From assembly GCF_001642795.1 (NCBI RefSeq), contig NZ_LKEH01000047.1:24494-88493 (forward strand): a stretch of DNA of 64,000 nucleotides, in the 5' to 3' direction. Below the pieces are notes generated by a model, which did no database searches, had not been told where the DNA came from, and was given only the letters and a program-made list of their open reading frames with translations. A program made the position numbers and the translations under genes. Position 1 is the stretch's first letter; each line of letters begins with the position of its first letter. Positions 34,837 through 45,000 of the stretch are shown piece by piece. The DNA comes from Pseudomonas viridiflava. Lineage in GTDB: Bacteria > Pseudomonadota > Gammaproteobacteria > Pseudomonadales > Pseudomonadaceae.

Positions 34837-37209
34837 ATGAAACGTCTGCTGCTAACTGCGGTTCTTGCCGCACTGATGATCGCTGAAGTTCACGCCGAGT
34901 CCTTCACCATCTCCGATATCCGTGTCAACGGCCTCCAGCGGGTTTCCGCCGGCAGTGTCTTTGGCGCACTGCCGCTCAACGTGGGCGAGCAGGCGGACGA
35001 CGGTCGTCTGGTCGATGCCACTCGTGCGTTGTTCAAGACCGGCTTCTTTCAAGATATCCAGCTGGGTCGCGATGGCAACGTACTCGTCATCTCCGTTGTC
35101 GAGCGTCCTTCTGTTGCCAGCATCGAGATCGAAGGCAACAAGGCGATCTCCACCGAAGACCTCATGAAAGGCCTCAAACAATCGGGTCTGGCTGAAGGTG
35201 AAATTTTCCAGCGCGCCACGCTCGAGGGCGTGCGTAACGAACTGCAGCGTCAGTACGTGGCCCAGGGTCGCTACTCTGCCGAGGTTGCCGCCGAAGTCGT
35301 GCCGCAACCGCGCAACCGTGTCGGCCTCAAGATCAACATCAATGAAGGCACCGTTGCCTCCATTCAGCACATCAACGTCGTGGGCAACACCGTGTTCCCC
35401 GACGAGGATCTGATCGACCTGTTCGAACTCAAGACCTCCAACTGGCTGTCCTTCTTCAAGAACGACGACAAGTACGCCCGTGAGAAACTCTCCGGCGACC
35501 TGGAACGTCTGCGTTCGTACTACCTCGACCGTGGCTATATCAACATGGATATCGCCTCGACCCAGGTCTCGATCACGCCTGACAAGAAAAACGTCTACAT
35601 CACTGTGAACGTCAACGAAGGCGAGAAGTACAGCGTCAAGTCGGTCAAGCTCAGCGGTGACCTGAAAGTCCCTGAAGATCAGGTCAAGTCCCTGATGCTG
35701 GTTCAGCCAGGTCAGGTGTTCTCGCGCAAGGTCATGACCACGACCTCCGAGCTGATCACCCGTCGTCTGGGTAACGAAGGCTATACCTTCGCCAACGTGA
35801 ACGGCGTTCCGACGCCGAATAACGAAGATCACACGGTCGATATCACTTTCGTGGTCGATCCCGGCAAGCGCGCCTATGTGAACCGTATCAACTTCCGCGG
35901 CAACACCAAGTCTGCGGACGAAGTGCTGCGTCGTGAAATGCGTCAGATGGAAGGCGGTTGGGCTTCCACTTACCTGATCGACCAGTCCAAGACCCGTCTG
36001 GATCGTCTGGGCTTCTTCAAGGAAGTCAACGTCGAAACGCCGGCCGTGCCGGGCACCGATGATCAGGTTGATGTGAACTACGCGGTCGAGGAACAGGCGT
36101 CCGGTTCGATCACCGCCAGCGTCGGCTTTGCACAGAGTGCCGGTCTGATTCTGGGTGGTTCGATCAGCCAGAACAACTTCCTGGGTACGGGTAACAAGGT
36201 CAGCATCGGTCTGACCCGCTCCGAGTACCAAAGCCGTTACAACTTCAGCTACGTCGATCCGTACTACACGCCGGACGGCGTCAGCCTGGGCTACAACGCC
36301 TTCTATCGCACCACTGACTACGACGATCTCGACGTGGACGTGGCGAGCTATGCGGTCGACAGCCTTGGCGCCGGTGTGAGCCTGGGTTATCCGATCAGCG
36401 AGACGTCCCGTCTGACCTACGGCCTGACCGTACAGCAGGACGAGATCAAGACCGGTACGTACACCGTTGACGAAATCTTCGATTTCACTAACCGCGAAGG
36501 CGACAAGTTCCTGAACTTCAAGGCGTCCGCCGGCTGGTCCGAGTCCACCCTGAACAAGGGCGTACTGCCGACCCGTGGTCATTCCCAGAGCCTGGTGTTC
36601 GAAACCACTCTGCCGGGAAGCGACCTGTCCTTCTACAAGCTGGACTACCGCGCACAGTATTTCCACCCGATCACCGACAACTACACGCTGCGCCTGCACA
36701 CCGAACTAGGTTATGGCGACGGTTATGGTTCGACGTCGGGACTGCCGTTCTATGAAAACTACTACGCCGGTGGCTTCAACTCGGTCCGTGGTTTCAAGGA
36801 CAGCACGTTGGGTCCTCGCAGTACGCCGAGTTCGGGTCGCAATCCCGGCACGCAACCTGACCCGGATCAGGATCCACTGCCGTTCGGCGGCAACATACTG
36901 GTTCAGGGTGGCGTAGAGGTCATGTTCCCGCTGCCGTTCGTCAAGGATCAGCGTTCGTTGCGCACTTCGGTTTTCTGGGACGTGGGTAACGTTTTCGACA
37001 GCAATTGCGATTCCAGCAGAACGCGCAATGGTCAGCGTGTCGAATGCAACAACGTCGATTTGTCTGGCATGGCCAGTTCGGTCGGTGTTGGCGTGACCTG
37101 GATCACCGCTCTTGGTCCTTTGAGCTTCGCCCTGGCGATGCCGATCAAGAAGCCGGACGACGATTCCGAAACACAGGTTTTCCAATTCTCCCTGGGTCAG
37201 ACCTTCTAA
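34837..37209 (+). CDS. bamA: Outer membrane protein assembly factor BamA
   Basis: A 790-residue Omp85 protein, the core of the BAM machine that inserts beta-barrels into the outer membrane. ATG 34837 is chosen after AAGGA. The signal peptide is residues 1-20 (MKRLLLTAVLAALMIAEVHA). Five POTRA domains follow (the first begins FTISDIRVNGLQRVSAGSVF; POTRA5 includes RAYVNRINFRGNTKS). The 16-strand barrel carries the conserved GGFNSVRGF loop-6 motif and ends FSLGQTF with the C-terminal aromatic. It is followed by its periplasmic partner skp. Confidence 0.97.
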   Translation: MKRLLLTAVLAALMIAEVHAESFTISDIRVNGLQRVSAGSVFGALPLNVGEQADDGRLVDATRALFKTGFFQDIQLGRDGNVLVISVVERPSVASIEIEGNKAISTEDLMKGLKQSGLAEGEIFQRATLEGVRNELQRQYVAQGRYSAEVAAEVVPQPRNRVGLKININEGTVASIQHINVVGNTVFPDEDLIDLFELKTSNWLSFFKNDDKYAREKLSGDLERLRSYYLDRGYINMDIASTQVSITPDKKNVYITVNVNEGEKYSVKSVKLSGDLKVPEDQVKSLMLVQPGQVFSRKVMTTTSELITRRLGNEGYTFANVNGVPTPNNEDHTVDITFVVDPGKRAYVNRINFRGNTKSADEVLRREMRQMEGGWASTYLIDQSKTRLDRLGFFKEVNVETPAVPGTDDQVDVNYAVEEQASGSITASVGFAQSAGLILGGSISQNNFLGTGNKVSIGLTRSEYQSRYNFSYVDPYYTPDGVSLGYNAFYRTTDYDDLDVDVASYAVDSLGAGVSLGYPISETSRLTYGLTVQQDEIKTGTYTVDEIFDFTNREGDKFLNFKASAGWSESTLNKGVLPTRGHSQSLVFETTLPGSDLSFYKLDYRAQYFHPITDNYTLRLHTELGYGDGYGSTSGLPFYENYYAGGFNSVRGFKDSTLGPRSTPSSGRNPGTQPDPDQDPLPFGGNILVQGGVEVMFPLPFVKDQRSLRTSVFWDVGNVFDSNCDSSRTRNGQRVECNNVDLSGMASSVGVGVTWITALGPLSFALAMPIKKPDDDSETQVFQFSLGQTF

Positions 37210-37254
37210 GCGTCTGATCTTTGATAACGCAACGAATTCTGTAGGAGTTGTATT

Positions 37255-37758
37255 GTGCGTAAGTTGACTCAATTGGTACTGCTGGCCACCGTTCTGGTTG
37301 CAAGCCCTGCTTTTGCTGACATGAAGATCGCTGTGCTGAACTATCAGATGGCGCTGCTGGAATCCGATGCTGCCAAGAAATACGCGGTTGATGCCGAGAA
37401 GAAGTTCGGTCCGCAGCTGACCAAACTGAAGAGCCTGGAAAGCAGCGCCAAGGGCATCCAGGATCGTCTGGTAAGCGGCGGTGACAAGATGGCTCAGCCT
37501 GAGCGCGAGCGTCTGGAGCTTGAATTCAAGCAGAAAGCACGTGATTTCCAGTTCCAGTCCAAGGAGCTGAACGAAGCCAAGGCCGTTGCTGACCGTGAAA
37601 TGCTCAAGCAACTCAAGCCGAAGCTGGATCAGGCCGTTGAAGAAGTCATCAAGAAAGGTGGTTTCGACCTGGTATTCGAGCGCGGTGCGGTGATTGACGT
37701 CAAACCTCAGTATGACGTTACTCGCCAGGTCATCGAGCGCATGAATCAGCTGAAGTAA
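37255..37758 (+). CDS. skp: Periplasmic chaperone Skp/OmpH
   Basis: A 167-residue holdase that carries unfolded outer-membrane proteins to BamA. The start is GTG 37255 behind TAGGAG. The signal peptide is residues 1-21 (ending SPAFA before DMKIAVLNYQ). The mature chain is a short strand plus a long coiled coil (KKFGPQLTKLKSLESSAKGIQDRL to LKQLKPKLDQAVEEVIKKGG), then FDLVFERGAVIDVKPQYDVT, as in the Skp trimer. It is tightly coupled to lpxD, one base downstream. Confidence 0.95.
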   Translation: MRKLTQLVLLATVLVASPAFADMKIAVLNYQMALLESDAAKKYAVDAEKKFGPQLTKLKSLESSAKGIQDRLVSGGDKMAQPERERLELEFKQKARDFQFQSKELNEAKAVADREMLKQLKPKLDQAVEEVIKKGGFDLVFERGAVIDVKPQYDVTRQVIERMNQLK

Positions 37759-37759
37759 T

Positions 37760-38815
37760 ATGAGCGCGACCATCAAGCTCGGCCAGTTGGCCGAGTTCCT
37801 GGGCGCCACGCTACGTGGCGACAAGGACAAGGACATCAATGGGCTGGCCACTTTACAAGAGGCCGGCCCTGATCAGATCAGCTTCCTGGCAAATCCCCAA
37901 TACCGTAGATTCCTGATCGACACTCAGGCCGCTGCCGTGCTGCTCAAGCCCGCAGATGCCGACAGTTTCGCCGGGGACGCGCTGTTGGTGCCCGATCCTT
38001 ATCTGGCGTATGCCCGAATCTCCCATCTGTTCGATCCCAAGCCTAAGGCTGCTGCCGGTATCCACCCGACAGCGGTTATCGCTGACGATGCTGTCGTTGA
38101 TCCTGCAGCCAGCATCGGCGCTTTCGCCATTGTCGAAAGCGGCGCACGGATCGCTGCGCAGGTCACCGTGGGTGCACATTGCTTCATCGGTGCCCGTTGC
38201 GAGATCGGCGAGGGTGGCTGGCTGGCCCCCCGTGTGACGCTTTACCACGACGTTCGCATTGGCAAGCGTGTGGTGATTCAGTCCGGGGCTGTGCTGGGCG
38301 GAGAAGGTTTCGGCTTTGCCAATGAGAAAGGTGTCTGGCAGAAGATTGCCCAGATCGGCGGCGTTTCCATTGGCGACGACGTGGAGATTGGTGTGAATAC
38401 CGCCATTGACCGTGGTGCGCTCGCGGACACCCGAATCGGTAACGGAGTGAAGCTGGATAACCAGATTCAGATCGCCCACAACGTTCAGATCGGTGATCAC
38501 ACGGCTATGGCGGCCTGCGTCGGGATCTCCGGAAGCACGAAGATCGGCAAGCATTGCATGCTGGCCGGTGGTGTTGGACTGGTGGGCCATATCGAGATCT
38601 GTGATGGTGTTTTCATCACGGGCATGACCATGGTGACCCATTCCATCACCGAACCAGGCTCCTATTCTTCGGGCACTGCAATGCAGCCGGCCGCCGAGTG
38701 GCGCAAGAGTGCGGCACGTCTGCGCAAGATCGATGACATGGCCCGGCGTCTGCAAAAACTGGAAAAGATGGTCGAGACCGTGACCAGCGCCGGTAATCCT
38801 CCATCTGATGGCTGA
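37760..38815 (+). CDS. lpxD: UDP-3-O-(3-hydroxyacyl)glucosamine N-acyltransferase
   Basis: A 351-residue lipid A enzyme, third step, which adds the N-linked hydroxyacyl chain. The N-terminal uridine-binding domain runs to about residue 100 (GLATLQEAGPDQISFLANPQYRRFL). The left-handed beta-helix follows, with the catalytic His in NQIQIAHNVQIGDHT. The C-terminal helix (RKSAARLRKIDDMARRLQKLEKMVE) forms the trimer coiled coil. It ends 109 bases before fabZ; that gap shows only a possible fabZ promoter region. Confidence 0.97.
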   Translation: MSATIKLGQLAEFLGATLRGDKDKDINGLATLQEAGPDQISFLANPQYRRFLIDTQAAAVLLKPADADSFAGDALLVPDPYLAYARISHLFDPKPKAAAGIHPTAVIADDAVVDPAASIGAFAIVESGARIAAQVTVGAHCFIGARCEIGEGGWLAPRVTLYHDVRIGKRVVIQSGAVLGGEGFGFANEKGVWQKIAQIGGVSIGDDVEIGVNTAIDRGALADTRIGNGVKLDNQIQIAHNVQIGDHTAMAACVGISGSTKIGKHCMLAGGVGLVGHIEICDGVFITGMTMVTHSITEPGSYSSGTAMQPAAEWRKSAARLRKIDDMARRLQKLEKMVETVTSAGNPPSDG

Positions 38816-38924
38816 TACCTTTTTAATATCAAGCGTGCACAGTCGATAAACTGCCCCCTTGATGTAGAGGGGTGCTGCGCCATCGCGAAGCACCCCTAAT
38901 CTTTACTACAGGCTTCCCCTCGAA

Positions 38925-39365
38925 ATGATGGACATCAAAGAAATTCGCGAATACCTGCCTCATCGTTATCCGTTCCTGTTGGTGGATCGCGTCACGGAAC
39001 TGGATATCGAGAACAAGACCATTCGCGCTTACAAGAATGTCAGCGTCAACGAGCCTTTTTTCAATGGCCACTTTCCTCAGCATCCGATCATGCCGGGCGT
39101 GCTGATCATTGAGGCCATGGCCCAGGCGGCAGGCATTCTGGCGTTCAAGATGTTGAACGCGAAGCCGTCCGACGGCACCCTTTATTACTTTGTGGGTTCG
39201 GACAAGCTGCGCTTCCGTCAGCCTGTGCTGCCGGGTGACAAACTGGTTCTGGAAGCCAACTTTTTGAGCTCCAAGCGCCAGATCTGGAAGTTCGAATGCA
39301 AGGCCACTGTTGACGGTAAAGCGGTATGCTCCGCTGAAATCATCTGTGCGGAACGCAAGCTATGA
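38925..39365 (+). CDS. fabZ: 3-hydroxyacyl-[ACP] dehydratase FabZ
   Basis: A 146-residue hot-dog fold dehydratase that competes with LpxA for 3-hydroxyacyl-ACP and so balances phospholipid against lipid A. The active-site helix is NGHFPQHPIMPGVLIIEAMAQAAG, with the catalytic His and Glu in place. YLPHRYPFLLVDRV is the N-terminal signature. Its stop overlaps the lpxA start (ATGA). Confidence 0.97.
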   Translation: MMDIKEIREYLPHRYPFLLVDRVTELDIENKTIRAYKNVSVNEPFFNGHFPQHPIMPGVLIIEAMAQAAGILAFKMLNAKPSDGTLYYFVGSDKLRFRQPVLPGDKLVLEANFLSSKRQIWKFECKATVDGKAVCSAEIICAERKL

Positions 39366-40138
39366 GTTTGATTGACCCTCGCGCAATCATCGATCCGACG
39401 GCCGTCCTGGCCGACAACGTGGAGGTCGGCCCTTGGTCGATCATCGGACCCGGTGTGGAAATTGGCGAGGGTACAGTGGTCGGTCCTCATGTCGTCCTCA
39501 AGGGACCGACCCGGATCGGCAAGCACAATCGCATCTACCAGTTCTCATCGGTAGGCGAAGATACACCCGACCTCAAGTACAAGGGCGAGGAGACTCGTCT
39601 CGTGATCGGCGATCACAATGTGATCCGTGAAGGCGTGACGATTCACCGCGGTACGGTCCAGGATCGCGCCGAGACCACGCTGGGTGATCACAATCTGATC
39701 ATGGCGTACGCGCACATCGGTCACGACAGCGTGATCGGCAATCATGTGATTCTGGTCAACAACACCGCGCTGGCCGGTCATGTGCATGTTGATGACTGGG
39801 CGATTCTTTCGGGATTCACCCTGGTGCATCAGTTCTGCCATATCGGCGCGCACAGCTTTTCCGGCATGGGCACCGCCATCGGCAAGGACGTTCCGGCGTT
39901 CGTGACCGTGTTCGGCAACCCTGCCGAAGCGCGCAGCATGAACTTCGAAGGCATGCGTCGTCGGGGGTTCTCCGAGGAAGCCATTCATGCGCTGCGCCGG
40001 GCCTACAAGACTGTCTACCGCCAGGGTCTGACCATTGATCAGGCCGTTGCCGATCTGGCCGAGCCTGCCGCGCTCTTCCCTGAAGTGGCAGTGTTCCTCG
40101 AGTCGATCCAGGCTTCGACCCGCGGCATTACCCGCTGA
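39362..40138 (+). CDS. lpxA: UDP-N-acetylglucosamine acyltransferase
   Basis: A 258-residue enzyme for the first step of lipid A synthesis (3-O-acylation of UDP-GlcNAc). Left-handed beta-helix repeats begin at IDPRAIIDPTAVLADNVEVGPWSIIG. The catalytic His is in MAYAHIGHDSVIGNH and the substrate loop includes VTIHRGTVQDRAETTLGDHN. The C-terminal helical part starts after EARSMNFEGMRRRGF. lpxB starts two bases after the stop. Confidence 0.97.
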   Translation: MSLIDPRAIIDPTAVLADNVEVGPWSIIGPGVEIGEGTVVGPHVVLKGPTRIGKHNRIYQFSSVGEDTPDLKYKGEETRLVIGDHNVIREGVTIHRGTVQDRAETTLGDHNLIMAYAHIGHDSVIGNHVILVNNTALAGHVHVDDWAILSGFTLVHQFCHIGAHSFSGMGTAIGKDVPAFVTVFGNPAEARSMNFEGMRRRGFSEEAIHALRRAYKTVYRQGLTIDQAVADLAEPAALFPEVAVFLESIQASTRGITR

Positions 40139-40140
40139 CC

Positions 40141-41283
40141 ATGGCGAACCCATTGCGTATCGCGCTGGTGGCCGGTGAGGCCTCCGGCGATATCCTCGGG
40201 TCAGGCCTGATGCGTGCCATCAAGGCGCGACATCCCGATGCCGAGTTCATCGGCGTTGGCGGTCCGCTCATGGAAGCGCAGGGCATGCAGTCGTACTTTC
40301 CCATGGAGCGCCTGTCGGTCATGGGGTTGGTCGAAGTGCTCGGCCGATTGCGCGAGTTGCTCGCCAGACGCAAGCTGCTGGTCCAGACCCTGATCGATGA
40401 AAAGCCTGATGTTTTCATTGGTATCGATGCCCCGGACTTCACCCTCAATATCGAACTTCAACTGCGCCGTGCCGGGATCAAGACGGTCCACTACGTCAGT
40501 CCTTCGGTCTGGGCGTGGCGTCAGAAGCGTGTCCTGAAGATTCGCGAAGGTTGCGATCTGATGCTGACCCTTCTGCCGTTCGAAGCCCGATTCTATGAAG
40601 AGAAAGGCGTGCCGGTCCGCTTTGTCGGGCATCCGCTTGCTGACACGATTCCTCTTGAGTCTGACCGTGCTGCTGCTCGTGGCGAGCTTGGTCTGGCGGG
40701 TGATGTGCCTGTTGTTGCCCTCATGCCGGGCAGCCGCGGTGGCGAAGTAGGACGTCTGGGGACCTTGTTCTTCGAGGCCGCCGAGCGCCTGCTCGCTCAG
40801 CGTCCGACCCTGCGTTTCGTGCTCCCCTGCGCCAGCCCCCAGCGGCGGACCCAGATCGAAGAATTGCTGAAGGGGCGCGACCTGCCGATCACGCTGCTCG
40901 ACGGTCGGTCGCATACGGCCCTCGCTGCGTGCAATGCGGTCTTGATAGCCTCCGGCACGGCGACGCTTGAAGCGCTGCTTTACAAACGACCGATGGTGGT
41001 TGCCTATCGTATGGCGCCGGTTACTTTCTGGATTCTCAAGCGGCTGGTCAAAAGCCCCTATGTGTCGTTGCCCAATCTGCTGGCTCAGCGCCTGCTGGTG
41101 CCGGAACTGCTGCAGGATGCGGCTACACCTGAAGCGCTGGCAGAAACGCTGCTGCCGCTGATCGATGAAGGTCAGGCGCAGACTCAGGGCTTCGACGAGA
41201 TTCACCGGACGTTGCGCCGCGATGCCTCGAATCAGGCTGCCGATGCGGTTCTGAGTCTGCTTGGGCAAACGTCTTCACTGTGA
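40141..41283 (+). CDS. lpxB: Lipid-A-disaccharide synthase
   Basis: A 380-residue GT-B glycosyltransferase, family 19, that joins lipid X and UDP-2,3-diacylglucosamine. It opens with the family motif LVAGEASGDILGSGLMRAI. VFIGIDAPDFTLNIELQLR, YVSPSVWAWRQKRVLKIREGCD, the nucleotide-sugar block LMPGSRGGEVGRL and ASGTATLEALLYKRPMVVAYR are all present. It is the last lipid A gene of the cluster and is coupled to rnhB. Confidence 0.97.
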   Translation: MANPLRIALVAGEASGDILGSGLMRAIKARHPDAEFIGVGGPLMEAQGMQSYFPMERLSVMGLVEVLGRLRELLARRKLLVQTLIDEKPDVFIGIDAPDFTLNIELQLRRAGIKTVHYVSPSVWAWRQKRVLKIREGCDLMLTLLPFEARFYEEKGVPVRFVGHPLADTIPLESDRAAARGELGLAGDVPVVALMPGSRGGEVGRLGTLFFEAAERLLAQRPTLRFVLPCASPQRRTQIEELLKGRDLPITLLDGRSHTALAACNAVLIASGTATLEALLYKRPMVVAYRMAPVTFWILKRLVKSPYVSLPNLLAQRLLVPELLQDAATPEALAETLLPLIDEGQAQTQGFDEIHRTLRRDASNQAADAVLSLLGQTSSL

Positions 41284-41291
41284 GTAAACCG

Positions 41292-41945
41292 ATGATACAG
41301 ACAGGTCTGGATTTCACGCTGGTCGAGGACCTTGTCGCAGGCGTCGATGAAGTGGGGCGCGGGCCGCTGTGCGGCGCTGTGGTCACCGCTGCCGTGATTC
41401 TGGACCCGACGAGGCCTATCCTGGGGCTCAATGACTCCAAGAAACTGACCGAAGCCCGCCGGGAGAAACTGTTCGACGAAATTCAGGAAAAGGCCCTGTG
41501 CTGGTTCATCGCCCGGGCTGAAGTCGAGGAAATCGACGAACTGAATATTCTGCACGCCACGATGCTTGCCATGAAACGGGCTGTCGAAGGCCTGAGCATC
41601 ATCCCGAAACTGGCCTTGATTGACGGCAATCGCTGCCCGCAGTTGTCAGTGCCTTCGGCGTCCGTGGTGCAGGGCGACGCAAAAGTGCCTGCGATTGCAG
41701 CAGCCTCGATCCTTGCCAAGGTCAGCCGCGACCGGGAAATGGCCGCGTTCGAGCTCATTTATCCGGGGTATGGCATGGGTGGTCACAAGGGCTATCCGAC
41801 GCCGGTACACCTCGAAGCCCTGGCTCGTCTGGGGCCAACCCCCATTCATCGGCGCTCCTTCGCGCCGGTCCGTGCCGCTCATGAGGCGCGAGCGACCATC
41901 ATGATGGCGCAGGTTTCATCGTCGATCGGGTTGTTGCAGGACTGA
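41292..41945 (+). CDS. rnhB: Ribonuclease HII
   Basis: A 217-residue enzyme that removes ribonucleotides and RNA from DNA-RNA hybrids. The metal-binding carboxylates are the Asp and Glu of AGVDEVGRGPLCGAVV, then Asp in LIDGNRCPQL and Asp in VSRDREMAAFE. GYGMGGHKGYPTPVHLEAL and IHRRSFAPV are family signatures. ATG 41292 is chosen because homologues begin close to this point; a GTG at 41280 overlapping the lpxB stop would add four residues and is possible. Confidence 0.95.
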   Translation: MIQTGLDFTLVEDLVAGVDEVGRGPLCGAVVTAAVILDPTRPILGLNDSKKLTEARREKLFDEIQEKALCWFIARAEVEEIDELNILHATMLAMKRAVEGLSIIPKLALIDGNRCPQLSVPSASVVQGDAKVPAIAAASILAKVSRDREMAAFELIYPGYGMGGHKGYPTPVHLEALARLGPTPIHRRSFAPVRAAHEARATIMMAQVSSSIGLLQD

Positions 41946-42008
41946 CGTTTCAGTCAGGTCTCGCTACAATCGCGCCCTCGTTTTCAGTTTTCGCGCTATA
42001 GGATCACC

Positions 42009-45000
42009 ATGCCGGCTTCTTTCGTTCATCTACGCCTGCACACCGAATACTCTCTGGTCGACGGTCTGGTCCGGGTCAAGCCGCTGATCAAGGCGCTGAC
42101 CGGCATGAACATGCCTGCCGTCGCGGTGACCGATCAGAACAACATGTGCTCGCTGGTCAAGTTCTACAAGGCAGCCCAGGGCGCGGGTATCAAGCCGATC
42201 TGCGGCGCCGACCTGTGGCTGGCTGGCCGTGACCAGGACGCGGCGCTCAGCCGTATCAGTCTGCTGGTCATGAACGCCCAGGGCTATCGCAACCTGACAG
42301 AGCTGATCTCGCGCGGCTTCATCGAAGGGCAGCGCAACGGCCAGATCGTGATCCAGCGTGAATGGGTCGCTCAGGCCAGTGATGGTCTGATCGCGCTGTC
42401 GGCAGCGAAGGAAGGCGAGATTGGCATGGCGTTGCTCGGCGGTAATCCGGGCGAGGCGGACGAGCTGCTGCGTGAGTGGATGACGGTCTTTCCGGATCGT
42501 TTCTACATCGAAGTGCAGCGCACCAACCGCGCCAACGATGAAGAACATCTGCACGCCGCTGTTGCCCTGGCTGACCGCCACGGCGCGCCGCTGGTCGCGA
42601 CCAACGATGTGCGCTTCATCAAGCAGACCGATTTCGAGGCGCATGAAACCCGCGTCTGCATCGGTGAAGGTCGCGCACTGGATGACCCTCGGCGTTCGCA
42701 TAACTACAGCGATCAGCAGTACCTGAAAAGCCCGGAAGAAATGGCCGAGCTGTTCAGCGACCTGCCCGAGGCGCTGACCAACAGCGTCGAAATCGCCAAG
42801 CGCTGCAACATTGACGTGAAGCTGGGCACGCACTTTCTGCCCAACTTCCCGATTCCCGATGGCATGACCATCGATGAATATTTCCGCAAGGTATCCTTCG
42901 ATGGTCTGGAGGAGCGCCTGTCGGTCCTGCTGCCCAAGGACACCACCGAAGATTACGAAGCCAGGCGCCAGGTCTATGTCGACCGACTGAATTTCGAGCT
43001 GGATATCATCATCCAGATGGGGTTCCCCGGTTACTTCCTGATCGTGATGGACTTTATCCAGTGGGCCAAGAGCAACGGCGTGCCGGTAGGTCCCGGCCGT
43101 GGATCGGGTGCCGGTTCGCTGGTGGCGTACGTACAGAAGATTACTGACCTTGATCCGCTTGAATACGACCTGCTGTTCGAACGCTTCCTGAACCCGGAGC
43201 GGGTTTCGATGCCCGACTTCGACGTCGACTTCTGCATGGACGGTCGTGATCGGGTTATCGACTATGTGGCCGAGAAATACGGCCGCAACGCAGTGAGCCA
43301 GATCATCACCTTCGGTTCCATGGCCGCCAAGGCGGTGGTGCGAGACGTGGCGCGGGTTCAGGGCAAGTCCTACGGGCTTGCGGATCGCCTGTCGAAAATG
43401 ATCCCGTTCGAAGTCGGCATGACACTCGAGAAGGCCTACGAGCAGGAAGAGATCCTGCGCGACTTCCTCAAGGTCGATGAAGAGGCGGCTGAAATCTGGG
43501 AGATGGCCCTTAAGCTCGAGGGTGTCGTGCGTAACGTGGGCAAGCACGCCGGGGGCGTGGTGATTGCGCCCACCAAGCTGACGGATTTCTCGCCGATCTA
43601 TTGCGACGAAGCCGGTGACGGTCTGGTGACCCAGTTCGACAAGGATGACGTCGAGGCGGCAGGTCTGGTGAAGTTCGACTTCCTCGGTCTGCGAACCCTG
43701 ACCATCATCGACTGGGCGCTGAAAACCATCAACCGCGACCGCGCGAAGGTCAACGAAGCGCCGCTGGACATCGCGTTCATCCCGCTGGATGACATGCCGA
43801 CCTATCAGCTGTTGCAGCGCGCCGAGACCACGGCCGTGTTCCAGCTCGAATCCCGCGGCATGAAAGAGCTGATCAAAAAGCTCAAGCCCGACTGCCTGGA
43901 AGACCTCATTGCACTGGTGGCCCTGTTCCGTCCGGGGCCTCTGCAATCGGGCATGGTGGACGACTTCATCAACCGTAAGCACGGTCGCGCCGAGCTGTCC
44001 TATCCGCACGTCGACTATCAGTACGAAGGCTTGAAGCCTGTACTGGCACCGACTTACGGCATCATCCTGTATCAGGAACAGGTGATGCAGATTGCGCAGG
44101 TCATGGCCGGCTATACCCTCGGCGGTGCAGACATGCTGCGTCGTGCGATGGGTAAGAAAAAGCCCGAGGAAATGGCCAAGCAGCGCGGCGGTTTCATCGA
44201 TGGCTGCAAGACCAATAATATCGACCCGGATCTGGCGGGTAACATTTTCGACCTGGTGGAAAAATTCGCCGGTTACGGTTTCAACAAGTCCCACTCCGCC
44301 GCGTATGGTCTGGTGTCGTATCAGACCGCCTGGCTGAAGACCCACTACCCGGCGCCGTTCATGGCCGCCGTGTTGTCGGCGGACATGCACAACACCGACA
44401 AGGTCGTGACCTTGATCGAAGAAGTGCGCACCATGAAGCTGCGCCTCGACGCGCCGGACGTGAACACGTCCGAGTTCAAGTTCACCGTCAGCGACGATGG
44501 CCGGATTCTGTATGGTCTGGGCGCGATCAAGGGCGTGGGCGAGGGGCCGGTCGAGGCAATCACCGAGGCGCGTTCGAAAGGACCGTTCAAGGACCTGTTC
44601 GATTTCTGCGCCCGTGTCGATCTCAAACGCGTGAACAAGCGGACCCTTGATGGTCTGATCCGCAGTGGTGCGCTGGATCGTCTCGGCCCGTACTTCGAAC
44701 TGGAGCCCAAGGCCTATCAGGCCAACATCGACCGTAACCGTTCGGTGTTGCTCGCGGCCCTCGAAGAAGCCATTCAGGCCGCCGAGCAGACTGCGCGCAG
44801 CCGCGACAGCGGTCACTCGGACCTGTTTGGTGGCCTGTTCGTCGAAGAAGACGCGGACGTCTACGCCAATCATCGCAAGACCCGCGAGCTGAGCCTCAAG
44901 GATCGCTTGCGTGGCGAGAAGGAAACCCTCGGTCTTTACCTGACCGGGCACCCGATCGATGAGTATGAAGGCGAGATTCGTCGTTTCGCCCGGCAGCGCA

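Noticed and set aside
34852..36699. A 615-codon minus-strand frame opposite bamA
   Set aside because: Antisense shadow of a conserved gene; no recognisable protein features.
42030..44951. A 973-codon open frame on the minus strand opposite dnaE
   Set aside because: It is a compositional shadow of GC-rich dnaE: low-complexity His/Gln/Val/Asp-rich translation, no domain, and the plus strand gives a complete polymerase.
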